Assembly: GCA_036389255.1 (NCBI GenBank)
Contig: DASVQI010000028.1
Coordinates: 62,001-126,000 of the forward strand
Origin: JACVRN01 sp036389255
GTDB lineage: Bacteria > Acidobacteriota > Blastocatellia > Pyrinomonadales > Pyrinomonadaceae
Direction of reading: 5' to 3'
Length of the DNA stretch: 64,000 nucleotides
Shown: positions 33,567-42,452 of the stretch, one piece after another
How the letters are laid out: each line of letters starts with the position of its first letter
Position numbering within the stretch: the stretch's first letter is position 1
The notes under the pieces: model-generated
The model's input: the letters and a program-made list of their open reading frames with translations, nothing else
What the model was told of the DNA's origin: nothing
Databases searched by the model: none
Translations under genes and position numbers: made by a program

Positions 33567-34613
33567 TTACATGCCGCTCGTGAGCGTGTTGTCCCACTTG
33601 ACGCGCTTTAAGAGGTTGAAGTCCGAGAGCATCTTGCCCGTGCCCAGCACGACCGACGAGAGCGGGTCTTCGGCCAGACTTACGGGCAGGCCCGTTTCAA
33701 TCGAAAGCCTGCGGTCTAGATTCTTCAGGAGCGCGCCGCCGCCTGTCAGGACTATGCCGCGCTCGACTATGTCTGCGGAAAGCTCGGGCGGCGTGCGCTC
33801 AAGCGCAACTCTCACGGCGTTGACGATTGTTGCGACCGCATCCGCCAGAGCTTCACGAACCTCTTCGTCCGTAATCGTAATCGTCTTCGGGATGCCTTCG
33901 ATAAGATTGCGCCCGCGCACCTCCATGGAGAGCGGCTCATCAAGAGGAAAGCCCGAACCAAGCTCGATTTTGATAGCTTCCGCCGTTCTCTCGCCAATGA
34001 GAAGGTTGTACTTACGCTTGATGTACTGTGTGATTGCCTCGTCCATCTCGTTGCCAGCCACACGCACCGCGCGGGAATAGACGATGCCGGACAGAGAGAT
34101 GACCGCGATGTCTGTCGTGCCGCCGCCGATGTCAACGACCATGTTGCCGTGAGGCTCTGTGATGGGGAGGCCCGCGCCTATGGCTGCGGCCATGGCCTCT
34201 TCCACCAGATAGACCTCGGAAGCCTTGGCGCGGTAGGCAGAGTCTTCCACGGCGCGGCGCTCGACCTGCGTGATTTCACTGGGTATTCCTATGACTACGC
34301 GCGGAGAAACCCACGTTTTTCCGTTGTGGGCTTTTCTGATGAAGTGCTGGAGCATCTTCTCCGTGACTTCAAAGTTGGCTATGACGCCGTCCTTCATCGG
34401 GCGAATGGCGACGATGTTGCCGGGCGTGCGTCCCAGCATCTCCTTGGCGTCCCGGCCCACGGCCTCGACGGCGTTTGTGACCTTGTTGATTGCGACGATG
34501 GAAGGCTCGGAGACGACTATGCCGCGTCCCTTGGCGTAGACGAGAGTGTTCGCCGTACCCAGGTCTATCGCCAGGTCTGAGGAGAAGAGACTAAAGAGCG
34601 ATTTAAATGCCAT
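33567..34613 (-). CDS. mreB: MreB, bacterial actin
   Basis: A 348-residue actin-family ATPase that directs cell-wall elongation. The phosphate-1 motif is AIDLGTANTLVYAKG, phosphate-2 is MVVDIGGGTTDIAVIS, and the adenosine region ends LTGGGALLKNLDRR. The sequence is highly conserved over the full length. It is the first gene of the mreB-mreC-mreD-mrdA-rodA run, so the operon promoter should lie in 34614-34815. The start matches the usual MreB N-terminus (MAFKSLFSLFSSDLAIDLG). Confidence 0.97.
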   Translation of the reverse strand: MAFKSLFSLFSSDLAIDLGTANTLVYAKGRGIVVSEPSIVAINKVTNAVEAVGRDAKEMLGRTPGNIVAIRPMKDGVIANFEVTEKMLQHFIRKAHNGKTWVSPRVVIGIPSEITQVERRAVEDSAYRAKASEVYLVEEAMAAAIGAGLPITEPHGNMVVDIGGGTTDIAVISLSGIVYSRAVRVAGNEMDEAITQYIKRKYNLLIGERTAEAIKIELGSGFPLDEPLSMEVRGRNLIEGIPKTITITDEEVREALADAVATIVNAVRVALERTPPELSADIVERGIVLTGGGALLKNLDRRLSIETGLPVSLAEDPLSSVVLGTGKMLSDFNLLKRVKWDNTLTSGM

Positions 34614-34815
34614 CTAGTTACACGTCCATATCTATTCAGATTAAGTTATTGCCCTTACTCTCAGGGGACGAGCGGTTCTGTCGCTTGCTGTGTTAGGGAG
34701 ATCTAACCGGGGTCGCATACGGGAACTAGCTCAGCCACAAAGAAGAACGAACTCCCTAAGATAACCGAAGAACTTAGATTTGGCTATCCATAAATCGCTT
34801 TTTCGTAAATAGATT

Positions 34816-36372
34816 TTAGTCTTTACGCTTCACGGAAGCATTCGAGGAGGCCAGCCGTATGCAGTTCTTATGCGCGGCCTTGGCTTCGTACATGGCCGTG
34901 TCTGCGCTTGCGACTAGCTGCTGGGGAGATTGAGCGTGGTTGGGGAAAGCTGCTATGCCGAAACTGGCCGTGAGCTTTAATTTGAGGCGGCGTCCGCCCG
35001 TGAACTCGTGCCGCTCGGTCTTCTCTCTGAGGCGGCTTGCGACGCGCTCGGCCTGCTCCATGTTGGTTTCGGGCAGGATAACCACGAATTCGTCGCCGCC
35101 ATAGCGGGCCACGGCGTCCGTATCGCGCACGGAGGCTAAGATAACGGCGGCCATCTCCATCAGGACGTGCGAGCCTACGAGGTGGCCGTGAAGGTCGTTG
35201 ATGCGCTTGAAGTCATCCAGGTCAAGGAAGATGGCGGCGACCGAGGAATTGTAGCGGCGCGCCCGCTTTATCTCGTTCGTCAGGTATTGTCTGAGGTAGC
35301 GAGCGTTGTGAAGCTTCGTCAGGTCGTCCGTCTGCGAGAGCCTCTCCGCTTCGGCTATGCGAACGGAGTTGGCGAGCGCAGAGGCCACGGGCAGCGCCAG
35401 CGCGTCCAGCAAGGATACGTCCGACCTTGAGAAAGTGCGCGCCTTCGCGCCTTCGCGCACGGCTTCCAGCACGCCGAAGACCCGCCCGTTGCCGATTAGT
35501 GGAACGGCCACGATGCGACGGCCGTTTTCGCTGCATCGAGTCGTCTCCATGCTAATCGCGGCCGCGCGCGCGGCCTTTGACTCAGCGCCGTAGAGCGCGA
35601 GGGATTCGCCCATCAGCGCGCGCTGCCAATCCTGAGCGGGAATCTCACGCTCGCTCGAAGTCAATCCGCGCACTGCCAGAGGCTCAAGCGCGTCGGCTTC
35701 GCTGCCAGCGCCGCTCGCGTCGCCCGTCAGATAGACGGCCCAACGGTCTGCCCGTACAAGCTGAGCTAGGCCGACGAGAGCCGTATGAGCGGCGCTCTTC
35801 TGGTCTGTGGCGAAATGCAGCGACGACACAAGCTCGAAGGCCGCGCGCATGCACTTCATTTTCAGTCCGGCGGGCAGCAGCAGCGCGGCGGTTGAGAATT
35901 CGGCTTCGGTTTGTGCTTCGGCGGGCAGGGCAAGCTCGGTCGAGCCGTTTTTGTCCTCCATGTCCCGCAGCAGCACGGGTAGCTGAGCCGGTTCGTCAGC
36001 GATGGCGCGAAAGCCAAGGCGCTTGAGCGCGGTGCTGTCCAGAGGGCGTGCGCCCGAAAACTTGTTGCCGTTCTCCTTGTGGCGGCAGGCCACGAGCGGA
36101 GCGCCCGGCCAGATGCTCTGCGCGTGCTCAAGCACCGCGTGAATCTGCACGGTGTTCGCGCCCGGATAGACTTCATACAGGACTGCTACGGGCTGCGACG
36201 CGTACACGCGCTCTTCGGGGCCGTGCATGGCCTTGAGCGCCACGCGGGCCGCGACCTCGGCCTCGCGCAAGCCTTCTATGAAGACCAGCAGCCCGGCCTC
36301 GCGCAGTGTTTCGACAAGGACGGGCGCGGGTGTTCCGTGCGCATCTGTCAGTAGGACGACGTGCCGTGTCAT
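34816..36372 (-). CDS. GGDEF diguanylate cyclase with receiver-like and GAF-like domains
   Basis: A 518-residue cytosolic protein. Residues 1-150 resemble a receiver domain in pattern (HVVLLTDAHGTPAPVLVETL) but lack an obvious phospho-Asp pocket. Residues ~170-340 look like a GAF domain. The GGDEF domain (~345-510) has intact GGDEF at 425-429 and the inhibitory RxxD as RDTD at 416-419. It should make cyclic di-GMP under product feedback. It starts 15 bp after the FecR-domain gene and is probably translated from the same mRNA. It is the second GGDEF protein of the window; the two share only the catalytic part. Confidence 0.87.
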   Translation of the reverse strand: MTRHVVLLTDAHGTPAPVLVETLREAGLLVFIEGLREAEVAARVALKAMHGPEERVYASQPVAVLYEVYPGANTVQIHAVLEHAQSIWPGAPLVACRHKENGNKFSGARPLDSTALKRLGFRAIADEPAQLPVLLRDMEDKNGSTELALPAEAQTEAEFSTAALLLPAGLKMKCMRAAFELVSSLHFATDQKSAAHTALVGLAQLVRADRWAVYLTGDASGAGSEADALEPLAVRGLTSSEREIPAQDWQRALMGESLALYGAESKAARAAAISMETTRCSENGRRIVAVPLIGNGRVFGVLEAVREGAKARTFSRSDVSLLDALALPVASALANSVRIAEAERLSQTDDLTKLHNARYLRQYLTNEIKRARRYNSSVAAIFLDLDDFKRINDLHGHLVGSHVLMEMAAVILASVRDTDAVARYGGDEFVVILPETNMEQAERVASRLREKTERHEFTGGRRLKLKLTASFGIAAFPNHAQSPQQLVASADTAMYEAKAAHKNCIRLASSNASVKRKD

Positions 36373-36387
36373 CTATCGTATAAGCTC

Positions 36388-37638
36388 CTACGAAGCGCCT
36401 TTGCCTGTTAAGCCGAAATTGAAGCGTGTGCGATTGCCCTGCGGGTCTTGAGCCTCGCCTGTCACCTCGCGCGACCCTTCCGGCACGGTAATCTGAAGCT
36501 GGAACGAGCCGTTGCTGTCCGTCAAGGTCTGGCGTCCAAGGATGCGTATGGTGGTGCCGGGCTGCGCGCGGCCGCGCACAAGATAAAGCTGCCCGCCTAT
36601 GTAATTTGTCTCCGTGATGTCTACCGCAAGGTTCTCGTTTGAGCCTGCCGGGACGACTATGAACTTCTGCGGGTCGCTCCAATCCGAGACTTGCCCGGTG
36701 GTAGCGGTTGCGCGCACCCTCCAGAAGTAGTTGCCGGGCCTCAGGTCGCTCGCGTTGAATTCTGTCGAGGCCAGTTGGTCGCGCTCTATCACCTTGCCTG
36801 CGGCCACGAAGAAGGGAGAAGTGGCGACTTCCACGCGGTAGTGAGCGGCGGAGCCGGAGACGGGGCGCTGCCATTTCAGAGTCACACCGGCTGCGCCGTT
36901 TGAGCCTACGAAGATTCTTTCAAGGTCGTGGGGCGCTTGGGGCGCAGGAACGTCCAGCAGCTTCTCGCGCCGCGCTATGTTGCCCGACGGGTTGATGTTC
37001 AGGTATTCGCCGCCGCGCACGGTAGTCGTCTCGCCCGTCTTGACGCTCGTTGTCTCCATCTGTCCCTGACTGACGCGTATGTCTTCGGTGCTGTCCGCGT
37101 TGATGCCGAAAGACGCTCCCGTCTGCGGCCCCAGCTTGCTCTGCGTCTGGCGGGTCTGCACGACGTTGCTCGTGCCGAGAGGCTGTTCCTCCGTGCGGAC
37201 GTTAATCTGTCCACGGTCAACTACTACGTTGATGTTCACCTTCTGGCCGCCTTCTGCGGAGGTGTTGTCGCGTATGATGACGGTAGAGTTTTCGCGCACG
37301 ACCAGAATGGAGCCGTCAGCCAGATTGATGCGGGCGCGGCCGTCCGCCTGCGTCTGCACCGTGTCGCCGGGGAAGAGCTGCGTCTGTATGCTGGCCGAGA
37401 TAGTCTCGCGCGTGGAGGCGCGTATGACGCGCACGTCGCCCTCAAAAGAGATGAAGCGCGCTCCGGCAGGGGCATTGGACACGGCACCGCGATTGACGAA
37501 GGGCACGCCGTACTTCCAGACGTAAAGGGCTGCGCCGCAGGCCAGAAGCCCTACAATCAGCGTTATCAGTGCGGTATATACGAAGCGCTTTTGAACGACC
37601 CACCAGTCAAGGTCGAAGCGGCTGACTTTTGTAGCCAT
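36388..37638 (-). CDS. FecR-domain membrane protein with fibronectin-type repeats
   Basis: A 416-residue protein with a cytoplasmic N-terminus, one membrane helix (~19-44) and a periplasmic FecR domain (~60-215: GDVRVIRAST, LFPGDTVQTQADGRARINL, DGSILVVRENSTVII). A fibronectin-type-III-like module follows (~235-330: GVTLKWQRPVSGSAAHYRVEV, GNYFWRVRATATTGQVSDW). A last Ig-like module (~340-410: QLYLVRGRAQPGTTIRILG) closes it. There is no sigma factor nearby, so it is not a classical FecIR regulator. In this setting it may sense or scaffold the envelope and feed the downstream GGDEF protein (gap 15 bp), which is inference. Confidence 0.82.
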   Translation of the reverse strand: MATKVSRFDLDWWVVQKRFVYTALITLIVGLLACGAALYVWKYGVPFVNRGAVSNAPAGARFISFEGDVRVIRASTRETISASIQTQLFPGDTVQTQADGRARINLADGSILVVRENSTVIIRDNTSAEGGQKVNINVVVDRGQINVRTEEQPLGTSNVVQTRQTQSKLGPQTGASFGINADSTEDIRVSQGQMETTSVKTGETTTVRGGEYLNINPSGNIARREKLLDVPAPQAPHDLERIFVGSNGAAGVTLKWQRPVSGSAAHYRVEVATSPFFVAAGKVIERDQLASTEFNASDLRPGNYFWRVRATATTGQVSDWSDPQKFIVVPAGSNENLAVDITETNYIGGQLYLVRGRAQPGTTIRILGRQTLTDSNGSFQLQITVPEGSREVTGEAQDPQGNRTRFNFGLTGKGAS

Positions 37639-37940
37639 AATCGAATAGGAAAGTAAAGAGCTCTCTGAACAATCGCGGGGCTTTTGTGCAGCTTGTGGAA
37701 AGTCCGTGGTCGTCGGGAGCGGCTTACAAGCGGCTTTCGCCTGCCCGTCCCGCTTCCGTAACCCACGGTCGAAGTGAGAATCCTACAAAACGTGCGACAG
37801 GGAAGTGGCCTAACCCTGCTAAACAAAAATTAACACAAGCGAGAAGCTAAAGGCAAAAGAAAAATTCGGCCACGCGGCGGAAGAGAAAAAGTCCGAAAAT
37901 ACAGGGATAAGACGGCTGGTTTTATCAAAATGACCGGGAC

Positions 37941-38192
37941 TTTCACGCCGTAGCCCGCCATTTTCACGGTGAAGGTAGGGAATTTCACCGTACAGACGGA
38001 CATTTTCAGAGTGAAGACGGAGATTTTCATGGCGAAGTCCGACACTTTCACCGTGTAGTTTGAGATTTTCACGGGGAAGGTGGGGAATTTTAAGGTGAAG
38101 ACCGACGATTTCAGCCGGTAGACCGACACTTTTTGTCAGTAGATGGACATTTTCAAGGCGTCGGCAGCCATTTTCACGCGGTCGGTCTCGGT
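37941..38192. repeat. Twelve exactly phased 21-bp tandem repeats with internal dyad
   Basis: Twelve consecutive units each begin TTT(C) at exact 21-bp steps: 37941, 37962, 37983 and so on up to 38172. The next unit begins at 38193. Degenerate partial units flank it on both sides (a 20-bp step before and after). The consensus is roughly tttcacSgtgaagnnggacaN, with a dyad TTCACSGTGAA in many units. Sequence has drifted but the period has not. On the minus strand two frames stay open and read as 7-residue repeats (for example SVFTLKM), but I see no start signal or protein context. The array lies between divergent genes starting at 37638 and 38576. Confidence 0.85.
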
Positions 38193-38287
38193 TTTCACGG
38201 TGCCGGGGCAGTTTTCGCCGCGCTGGCCTGCATCTCAAGACAGCAGATGAGAGATAAAGCGGGTAAGTATAGTCTTTTTAGTTGGTG

Positions 38288-38422
38288 GTGTCCTAATTAG
38301 AAAACTCTCTGCGCTAATCTCTGCGTTCCTCCGCGTCTCTGCGGTGAAGATAGTTTGAAGAACATTCACCGCAGAGACGCAGAGAGACGGTGAGGGGGCG
38401 CGGAGAATTGAATTTAGGACAC
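38288..38422. mobile_element. MITE-like palindromic element
   Basis: GTGTCCTAA (38288-38296) and its complement TTAGGACAC (38414-38422) bound a 135-bp element. The outer similarity extends a few bases further. Inside, gcgtctctgcggtgaa and its complement form a perfect 16-bp stem (about 38333-38348 with 38365-38380). The ctctgcg/cgcagag words resemble repeats seen in many bacterial genomes. No transposase gene or clear target duplication is visible, so mobile origin is inference. Confidence 0.5.
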
Positions 38423-38575
38423 TACTTTTTAGTTTTGGCTTTTGCCTTTTTTGGTCTCTGTCCGTTACAATCCGGGGTTTGCTGGCAGCGTCCGCAGGCT
38501 GGCTATCAGGCCACGCGCAGAATCACAAATCAAACAGCCCGAATTGCTCTACGAGTTTCTAAGGATGTACAGAGA

Positions 38576-40582
38576 ATGCTGAAACAGTTTAGTCGTCTGG
38601 AGAAGACGCGCAATTATTTTATCATCGGCTTCATAATCCTAATGACCGCCGGTATGATTATCTTCTACGTCCCGCGCGGCGCGTCCACCAGCGCACCCAT
38701 AGCGAACACGGAAGTACTGGCACGAGTGGGCTCGGATGAGATAACCGTGGGCGAGCTTGAAACGCTCAAGCAGCAGTACGCGCAGATGTTCGGCGGCCAG
38801 ATAAACATGGCGGCCCTCGGCGGCGACCGTCGCTTTCTGGACGGGCTCATCCGCGACCGCATCATAGCGCAGGAGGCCGCCCGGCTCGGTCTGGCAGCCT
38901 CGGACGCGGAAGTGGCCGAAGCCATTCGCAAGCGCTTCAGCGACGCTTCCGGCAAGTTCATTGGGCTGGATAAGTATAAAGAGGCGGTCGTGGCTCGCTA
39001 CGGCTCAATCGAGCGCTTCGAGCAGCAGGTGCGCGACCAGGTTGCGGCGCAGAAGCTTCAGGCGTTCGTGACGGCGGGCGTGAACGTCTCTGAAACGGAA
39101 GTGCAGGAACAGTTCAAGCGCAAGAACACCTTCTTTAACGTCACCTACATCCCTGTCACCGCCGCCAAGCTGGCGGAAAAGATTCAGCCTTCGGAGCAAG
39201 ACCTGCGCGGCTACTACGACCAGCACAAGACCGATTACCGCTTCCTTGAGCCGCAGAAAAAGATTCGCTACCTCTTCATAGACCAGACGAAGGTCGGTGA
39301 GAAGATTCAGGTTTCGGACGAAGACCTCAAGAAGGAGTACGACAACCTCAGACCGGAAAATAAGGTGGCCGGTATCCGCGTGCAGCAGATTATGTTCAGG
39401 GTGGTGCGCCCCGATTTAGACGCGGTAGTCAAAGAGAAGGCCGAGAACCTTCTCAAGAAGCTACAGAGCGAGGGGGCGAACATGACCGAGGAGAAGTTCG
39501 CGGAGTACGCTCGCGGAAACTCCGAGGACGCTTTGACGGCCAAGTCCGGAGGCTATCTGCCGAAGCCTTACAAGAGAGACCCCAATAAGCCGAACGCGCT
39601 CTACGACAGAATGGTTGACCTGCCCGTAGGCGGCGTGACTGACGTTATCATCAAGTACGCGGGCAACTATTACATCCTGCGTCGCGGCGAAGAGGTGCAG
39701 AAGAGCTTTGAAGATGCCAAGAACGAGCTGCGCGTCTCTCTTCAGAATCGTCGCGCTTACGCAGTCGCGGCCGCTCTGGCCCAACGCGCAGCCGAGAAGC
39801 TAAAGCAGTCGAAGGATTATCAGGCGGTTGCCAGCGAGCTGGCGGCGGAAGCCAACATGAAGCCGGAAGAGATGGTGCGCGAGACTCCATTCATCAAGCC
39901 GGGCGACGACGTGCCGAACATAGGCTCCTCGCAGCAGTTCGAGCAGGGCATAGCGCCGCTCCAGAATCCGAACGACGTGGGAGAGCGCACCCCCGTCAAA
40001 GGCGGCTTTGCCATCCCTATGCTGCTTGAGAAGCGCGACCCGCGCATACCAGAGTTCGATGAAGTCAAGGACAAGGTGACGCAGGCTTACAAGCAGGAGC
40101 AGGCCCGCCAGCGAGTCGAGCAGACGGCGCGCGACCTTGCGGGAAACACGAACGCCGCCTCGGATTTGAAAGCGGCTGCCGAGCGAGTGGGGCTTGAGGC
40201 GAAAGAGCAGGAAGACTACAAGCTTGGCGACCCGCTTGGCGAAGCCGGAACGGCTCCCGCCATTGACGATGCCCTATTCGCCCTGCAAGCCGGACAGGTC
40301 AACAAGACGCCCGTCAAGACCGGCGATGCGTGGGTCATAGTAGGAGTAACGAAGCGCACCGAACCGGACAGCGCGAAATATGCTGCGCAGCGCGAGCAGC
40401 TTATGCAGACGGCCCTCTCGGAACGGCGCAATCAGGTCTTTGACGATTACATCAACGCCATACAGGTGCGCATGCAGCGCGAAGGAAAGATAAAAGTCTA
40501 CGAAGATGTGCTGGCGCGCATGGCCGACAGCGACCCGTCCGCCGGACAGCGCCCGCGCATACCCATACCCGGACAGCAGTAA
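38576..40582 (+). CDS. PpiD/SurA-type peptidyl-prolyl isomerase chaperone, membrane-anchored
   Basis: A 668-residue protein. One N-terminal membrane helix (~14-34, YFIIGFIILMTAGMIIFY) is followed by a SurA/PpiD-like N-domain (~50-230) and a parvulin domain (~310-420: IRVQQIMFRVVRPDLD, FAEYARGNSEDALTAKSGGY, GGVTDVIIKYAGNYYILRRGEE). A second long helical and parvulin-related region follows, ending with a Gln/Pro-rich tail. The layout matches PpiD, the periplasmic foldase tethered to the inner membrane. The start is the ATG at 38576 after AAGGAT; a longer frame upstream reads into the palindromic element and is rejected. A Walker-type or protease motif is absent. Confidence 0.87.
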   Translation: MLKQFSRLEKTRNYFIIGFIILMTAGMIIFYVPRGASTSAPIANTEVLARVGSDEITVGELETLKQQYAQMFGGQINMAALGGDRRFLDGLIRDRIIAQEAARLGLAASDAEVAEAIRKRFSDASGKFIGLDKYKEAVVARYGSIERFEQQVRDQVAAQKLQAFVTAGVNVSETEVQEQFKRKNTFFNVTYIPVTAAKLAEKIQPSEQDLRGYYDQHKTDYRFLEPQKKIRYLFIDQTKVGEKIQVSDEDLKKEYDNLRPENKVAGIRVQQIMFRVVRPDLDAVVKEKAENLLKKLQSEGANMTEEKFAEYARGNSEDALTAKSGGYLPKPYKRDPNKPNALYDRMVDLPVGGVTDVIIKYAGNYYILRRGEEVQKSFEDAKNELRVSLQNRRAYAVAAALAQRAAEKLKQSKDYQAVASELAAEANMKPEEMVRETPFIKPGDDVPNIGSSQQFEQGIAPLQNPNDVGERTPVKGGFAIPMLLEKRDPRIPEFDEVKDKVTQAYKQEQARQRVEQTARDLAGNTNAASDLKAAAERVGLEAKEQEDYKLGDPLGEAGTAPAIDDALFALQAGQVNKTPVKTGDAWVIVGVTKRTEPDSAKYAAQREQLMQTALSERRNQVFDDYINAIQVRMQREGKIKVYEDVLARMADSDPSAGQRPRIPIPGQQ

Positions 40583-40605
40583 GACGAAGAGCCGGAACTC
40601 TTTCA

Positions 40606-40641
40606 GGAAGGATGGTTGCTCAATTGGGCGGCCATCCTTCT
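40606..40641 (+). terminator. Hairpin after the PpiD-like gene
   Basis: gaaggatgg pairs with ccatccttc around a 16-nt loop, followed by TTCC. It probably ends or protects the upstream mRNA; the U-tract is weak. Confidence 0.5.
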
Positions 40642-40672
40642 TCCGTATCCGAGCCGGGCGATGTGACGAGCT

Positions 40673-40873
40673 ATGGCCTTCAATAGCGATTTTGTACGCG
40701 AGAAGCTCTTCCTGCTGGGCGTCGCCTTCATCATTATGGGCGTGATGGTCTTATTCGGCGCGAGCCCGAGGGGCATAGCGGCCAACCCTGTCGGAGGCGC
40801 GTGGATAGGCGCAGCCGCACTGATTGGCATAGGGCTCTTACTGCTCGCCGTAGACTATTATTTGAACAGGTAA
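40673..40873 (+). CDS. Small two-helix membrane protein
   Basis: A 66-residue protein with two hydrophobic helices (~12-30 and ~42-61) joined by a Gly/Ala/Pro loop. The start is ATG 40673. A charged N-terminus (SDFVREK) and tail (DYYLNR) suggest cytoplasmic ends. No family is recognised. It follows the PpiD-like gene by 90 bp on the same strand and is convergent with the transporter gene, whose end lies 23 bp away. Confidence 0.6.
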   Translation: MAFNSDFVREKLFLLGVAFIIMGVMVLFGASPRGIAANPVGGAWIGAAALIGIGLLLLAVDYYLNR

Positions 40874-40896
40874 AACTTCCGGCCCGCAATCCGGCG

Positions 40897-42327
40897 TTAC
40901 CACCAGCCCAGAGCCTTCCACCATAGAAAGCCCGCGCCCACCCAGATGAGAATGTTCGGCACGGAGACAATCAGGCCGAGCAGCCACCACGTTCGCTGTC
41001 GCACGTAGCCTGAGCCGAACCATATAGGCGCGGGCGTCGTGCCGTAGTGCGTGAGCGAGGCGTTCAGGTTCGATAGGTAAGCCAGCGAAAGCACGGCGAG
41101 CGCGGGCGGCGCTCCTGCGGCTATAGTGACAACCAGAAAGGGCGTGTACATGGCCGTCGCGTGAGCGGTGATGCTGGCAAAGCCGTAGTGAGCGTAAAAG
41201 TATATGAGCAGCAGAATCATGAGCGCAGCGCCCCAGTTCCACCCGACCGTTATGCTGGCGGCAGCGCCCGCGAAGAGCTTCGTCAGACCCGTCTCGCCCA
41301 GAGCCCCGGCCATACGCACCAGCCCGCCGTACCAGATGAAAACGTCCCACGCGCTGCGCTCCGTTAAGACGTCGTTCCAATCCAGCACGCCGCTCAAGAG
41401 CAGCACGCAAATTCCCGCCAGCGCCACTACCGCGTAATTCAGCCCGTGCAGCGCCGTCGTCATCCAGAGCCCGGCGACGACCGCAAAGACCACTAGCATC
41501 ATCATCTCAGGCAGCCGCATGGAGCCCATGCGCTTCAGCTCTTCGGCGGCAAACGCGGACGCGCGAGGCGTATGCTTAATCTCAGGCGGAAAGATTCTGT
41601 AGAGCAGGAGCGGGACGACCAGAAGCGAGATGAGGCCCGGCACGATTGCTCCCACTAGCCAGCGCGTGTAAGAAAGCTCAACGCCTGCTGCCTCTCGCGC
41701 AAACTTCGCTATCAGAAGGTTCGACGCCTGCCCCGTCAGGAACATGGCGCAGACTATGACATCGCACTGGTAGAGCAGCACCGTCAGAAAGGCTCCGAGC
41801 CGCCGCGCCGTCTCTCCCGGCCTTGAATCGTATGTCTCTGCTATGCTCTTGGCTATGGGAAAGATTATGCCGCCCGAGCGAGCGCCGTTCGACGGAATCA
41901 CAGATGCCAGCAGCATGTCCGTGGAGATAAGCGCATAGCCGAGCCCCAGCGAGCGCCGCCCCATGCCGCGCACAAAGAGAAGTGCTATGCGTCGTCCGAG
42001 CCCCGTCTTGACCATCCCGCGCGAGATGAAGAAGGCTGCGAGCACGAGCCACACAATCGGGTCAGCATAGCCTCCGAGCGCCTGCTCCACTGACAGCGCT
42101 CCCGTGAGCGCCACCGCCGCGACGCCCATGAGCACGACCGCGCCGCTAGGCACGGGCCGCAGGATAGAGCCTATGATGGTCGCGACGAAGATGGCCAGAA
42201 GCCGCCACGACTCGGGCGTGATGCCTTGAGGCAAAGGGGCGAAGGCTATGGCGAGCGCCGAACTCACCACGATGCACCACTTGATTATGCGCGCAACCGT
42301 GCCGTTCTCTTTATCAACGTCCGACAT
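40897..42327 (-). CDS. DASS-family anion:Na+ symporter (CitT/DIT1-like)
   Basis: A 476-residue polytopic protein with about 12 helices. DASS features are an SN-type substrate motif in each half: ASVIPSNGARSGGIIFPI near 145-160 and LSNLNASLTHYGTTPAPI near 430-445. The FFISRGMVKTGLGRRIALLF segment at ~95-120 is also typical. Family members move dicarboxylates, citrate or sulfate across the inner membrane; the branch with PxNGAR and HYGT points to dicarboxylates or oxoglutarate/malate, tentatively. It has no neighbours that name a substrate. A 16-bp-stem hairpin lies upstream. Confidence 0.87.
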   Translation of the reverse strand: MSDVDKENGTVARIIKWCIVVSSALAIAFAPLPQGITPESWRLLAIFVATIIGSILRPVPSGAVVLMGVAAVALTGALSVEQALGGYADPIVWLVLAAFFISRGMVKTGLGRRIALLFVRGMGRRSLGLGYALISTDMLLASVIPSNGARSGGIIFPIAKSIAETYDSRPGETARRLGAFLTVLLYQCDVIVCAMFLTGQASNLLIAKFAREAAGVELSYTRWLVGAIVPGLISLLVVPLLLYRIFPPEIKHTPRASAFAAEELKRMGSMRLPEMMMLVVFAVVAGLWMTTALHGLNYAVVALAGICVLLLSGVLDWNDVLTERSAWDVFIWYGGLVRMAGALGETGLTKLFAGAAASITVGWNWGAALMILLLIYFYAHYGFASITAHATAMYTPFLVVTIAAGAPPALAVLSLAYLSNLNASLTHYGTTPAPIWFGSGYVRQRTWWLLGLIVSVPNILIWVGAGFLWWKALGWW

Positions 42328-42381
42328 TCCTGAGAGCCGTTCTCCGTGGAATAAGATTAAAAAGAGGAATCACGTGCATAA

Positions 42382-42425
42382 CACGAAGCCGCACGAAAGC
42401 TCAATGCTATTCGTGCGGCTTCGTG
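42382..42425 (-). terminator. Hairpin between paralogue gene and transporter gene
   Basis: cacgaagccgcacgaa and its complement form a 16-bp perfect stem with a 12-nt loop. It lies after the gene ending at 42453 on the minus strand. No U-tract follows, so it may be a 3'-end stabiliser rather than a terminator. Confidence 0.6.
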
Positions 42426-42452
42426 ATGTTTAGCCGGTTCTGTCTTGCTGGC

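Noticed and set aside
37941..38192. CRISPR array
   Set aside because: The units are contiguous 21-bp repeats with no unique spacers, and no cas gene is nearby.
37819..38238. 139-codon minus-strand frame over the 21-bp array
   Set aside because: The frame is open because each 21-bp unit is a multiple of three without stops. There is no start signal and no plausible protein at its end, so it is treated as a repeat array rather than a gene.
38390..38575. Extended N-terminus of the PpiD-like protein
   Set aside because: The extra 62 codons read into the palindromic element. The ATG at 38576 has AAGGAT upstream and directly precedes the membrane anchor.
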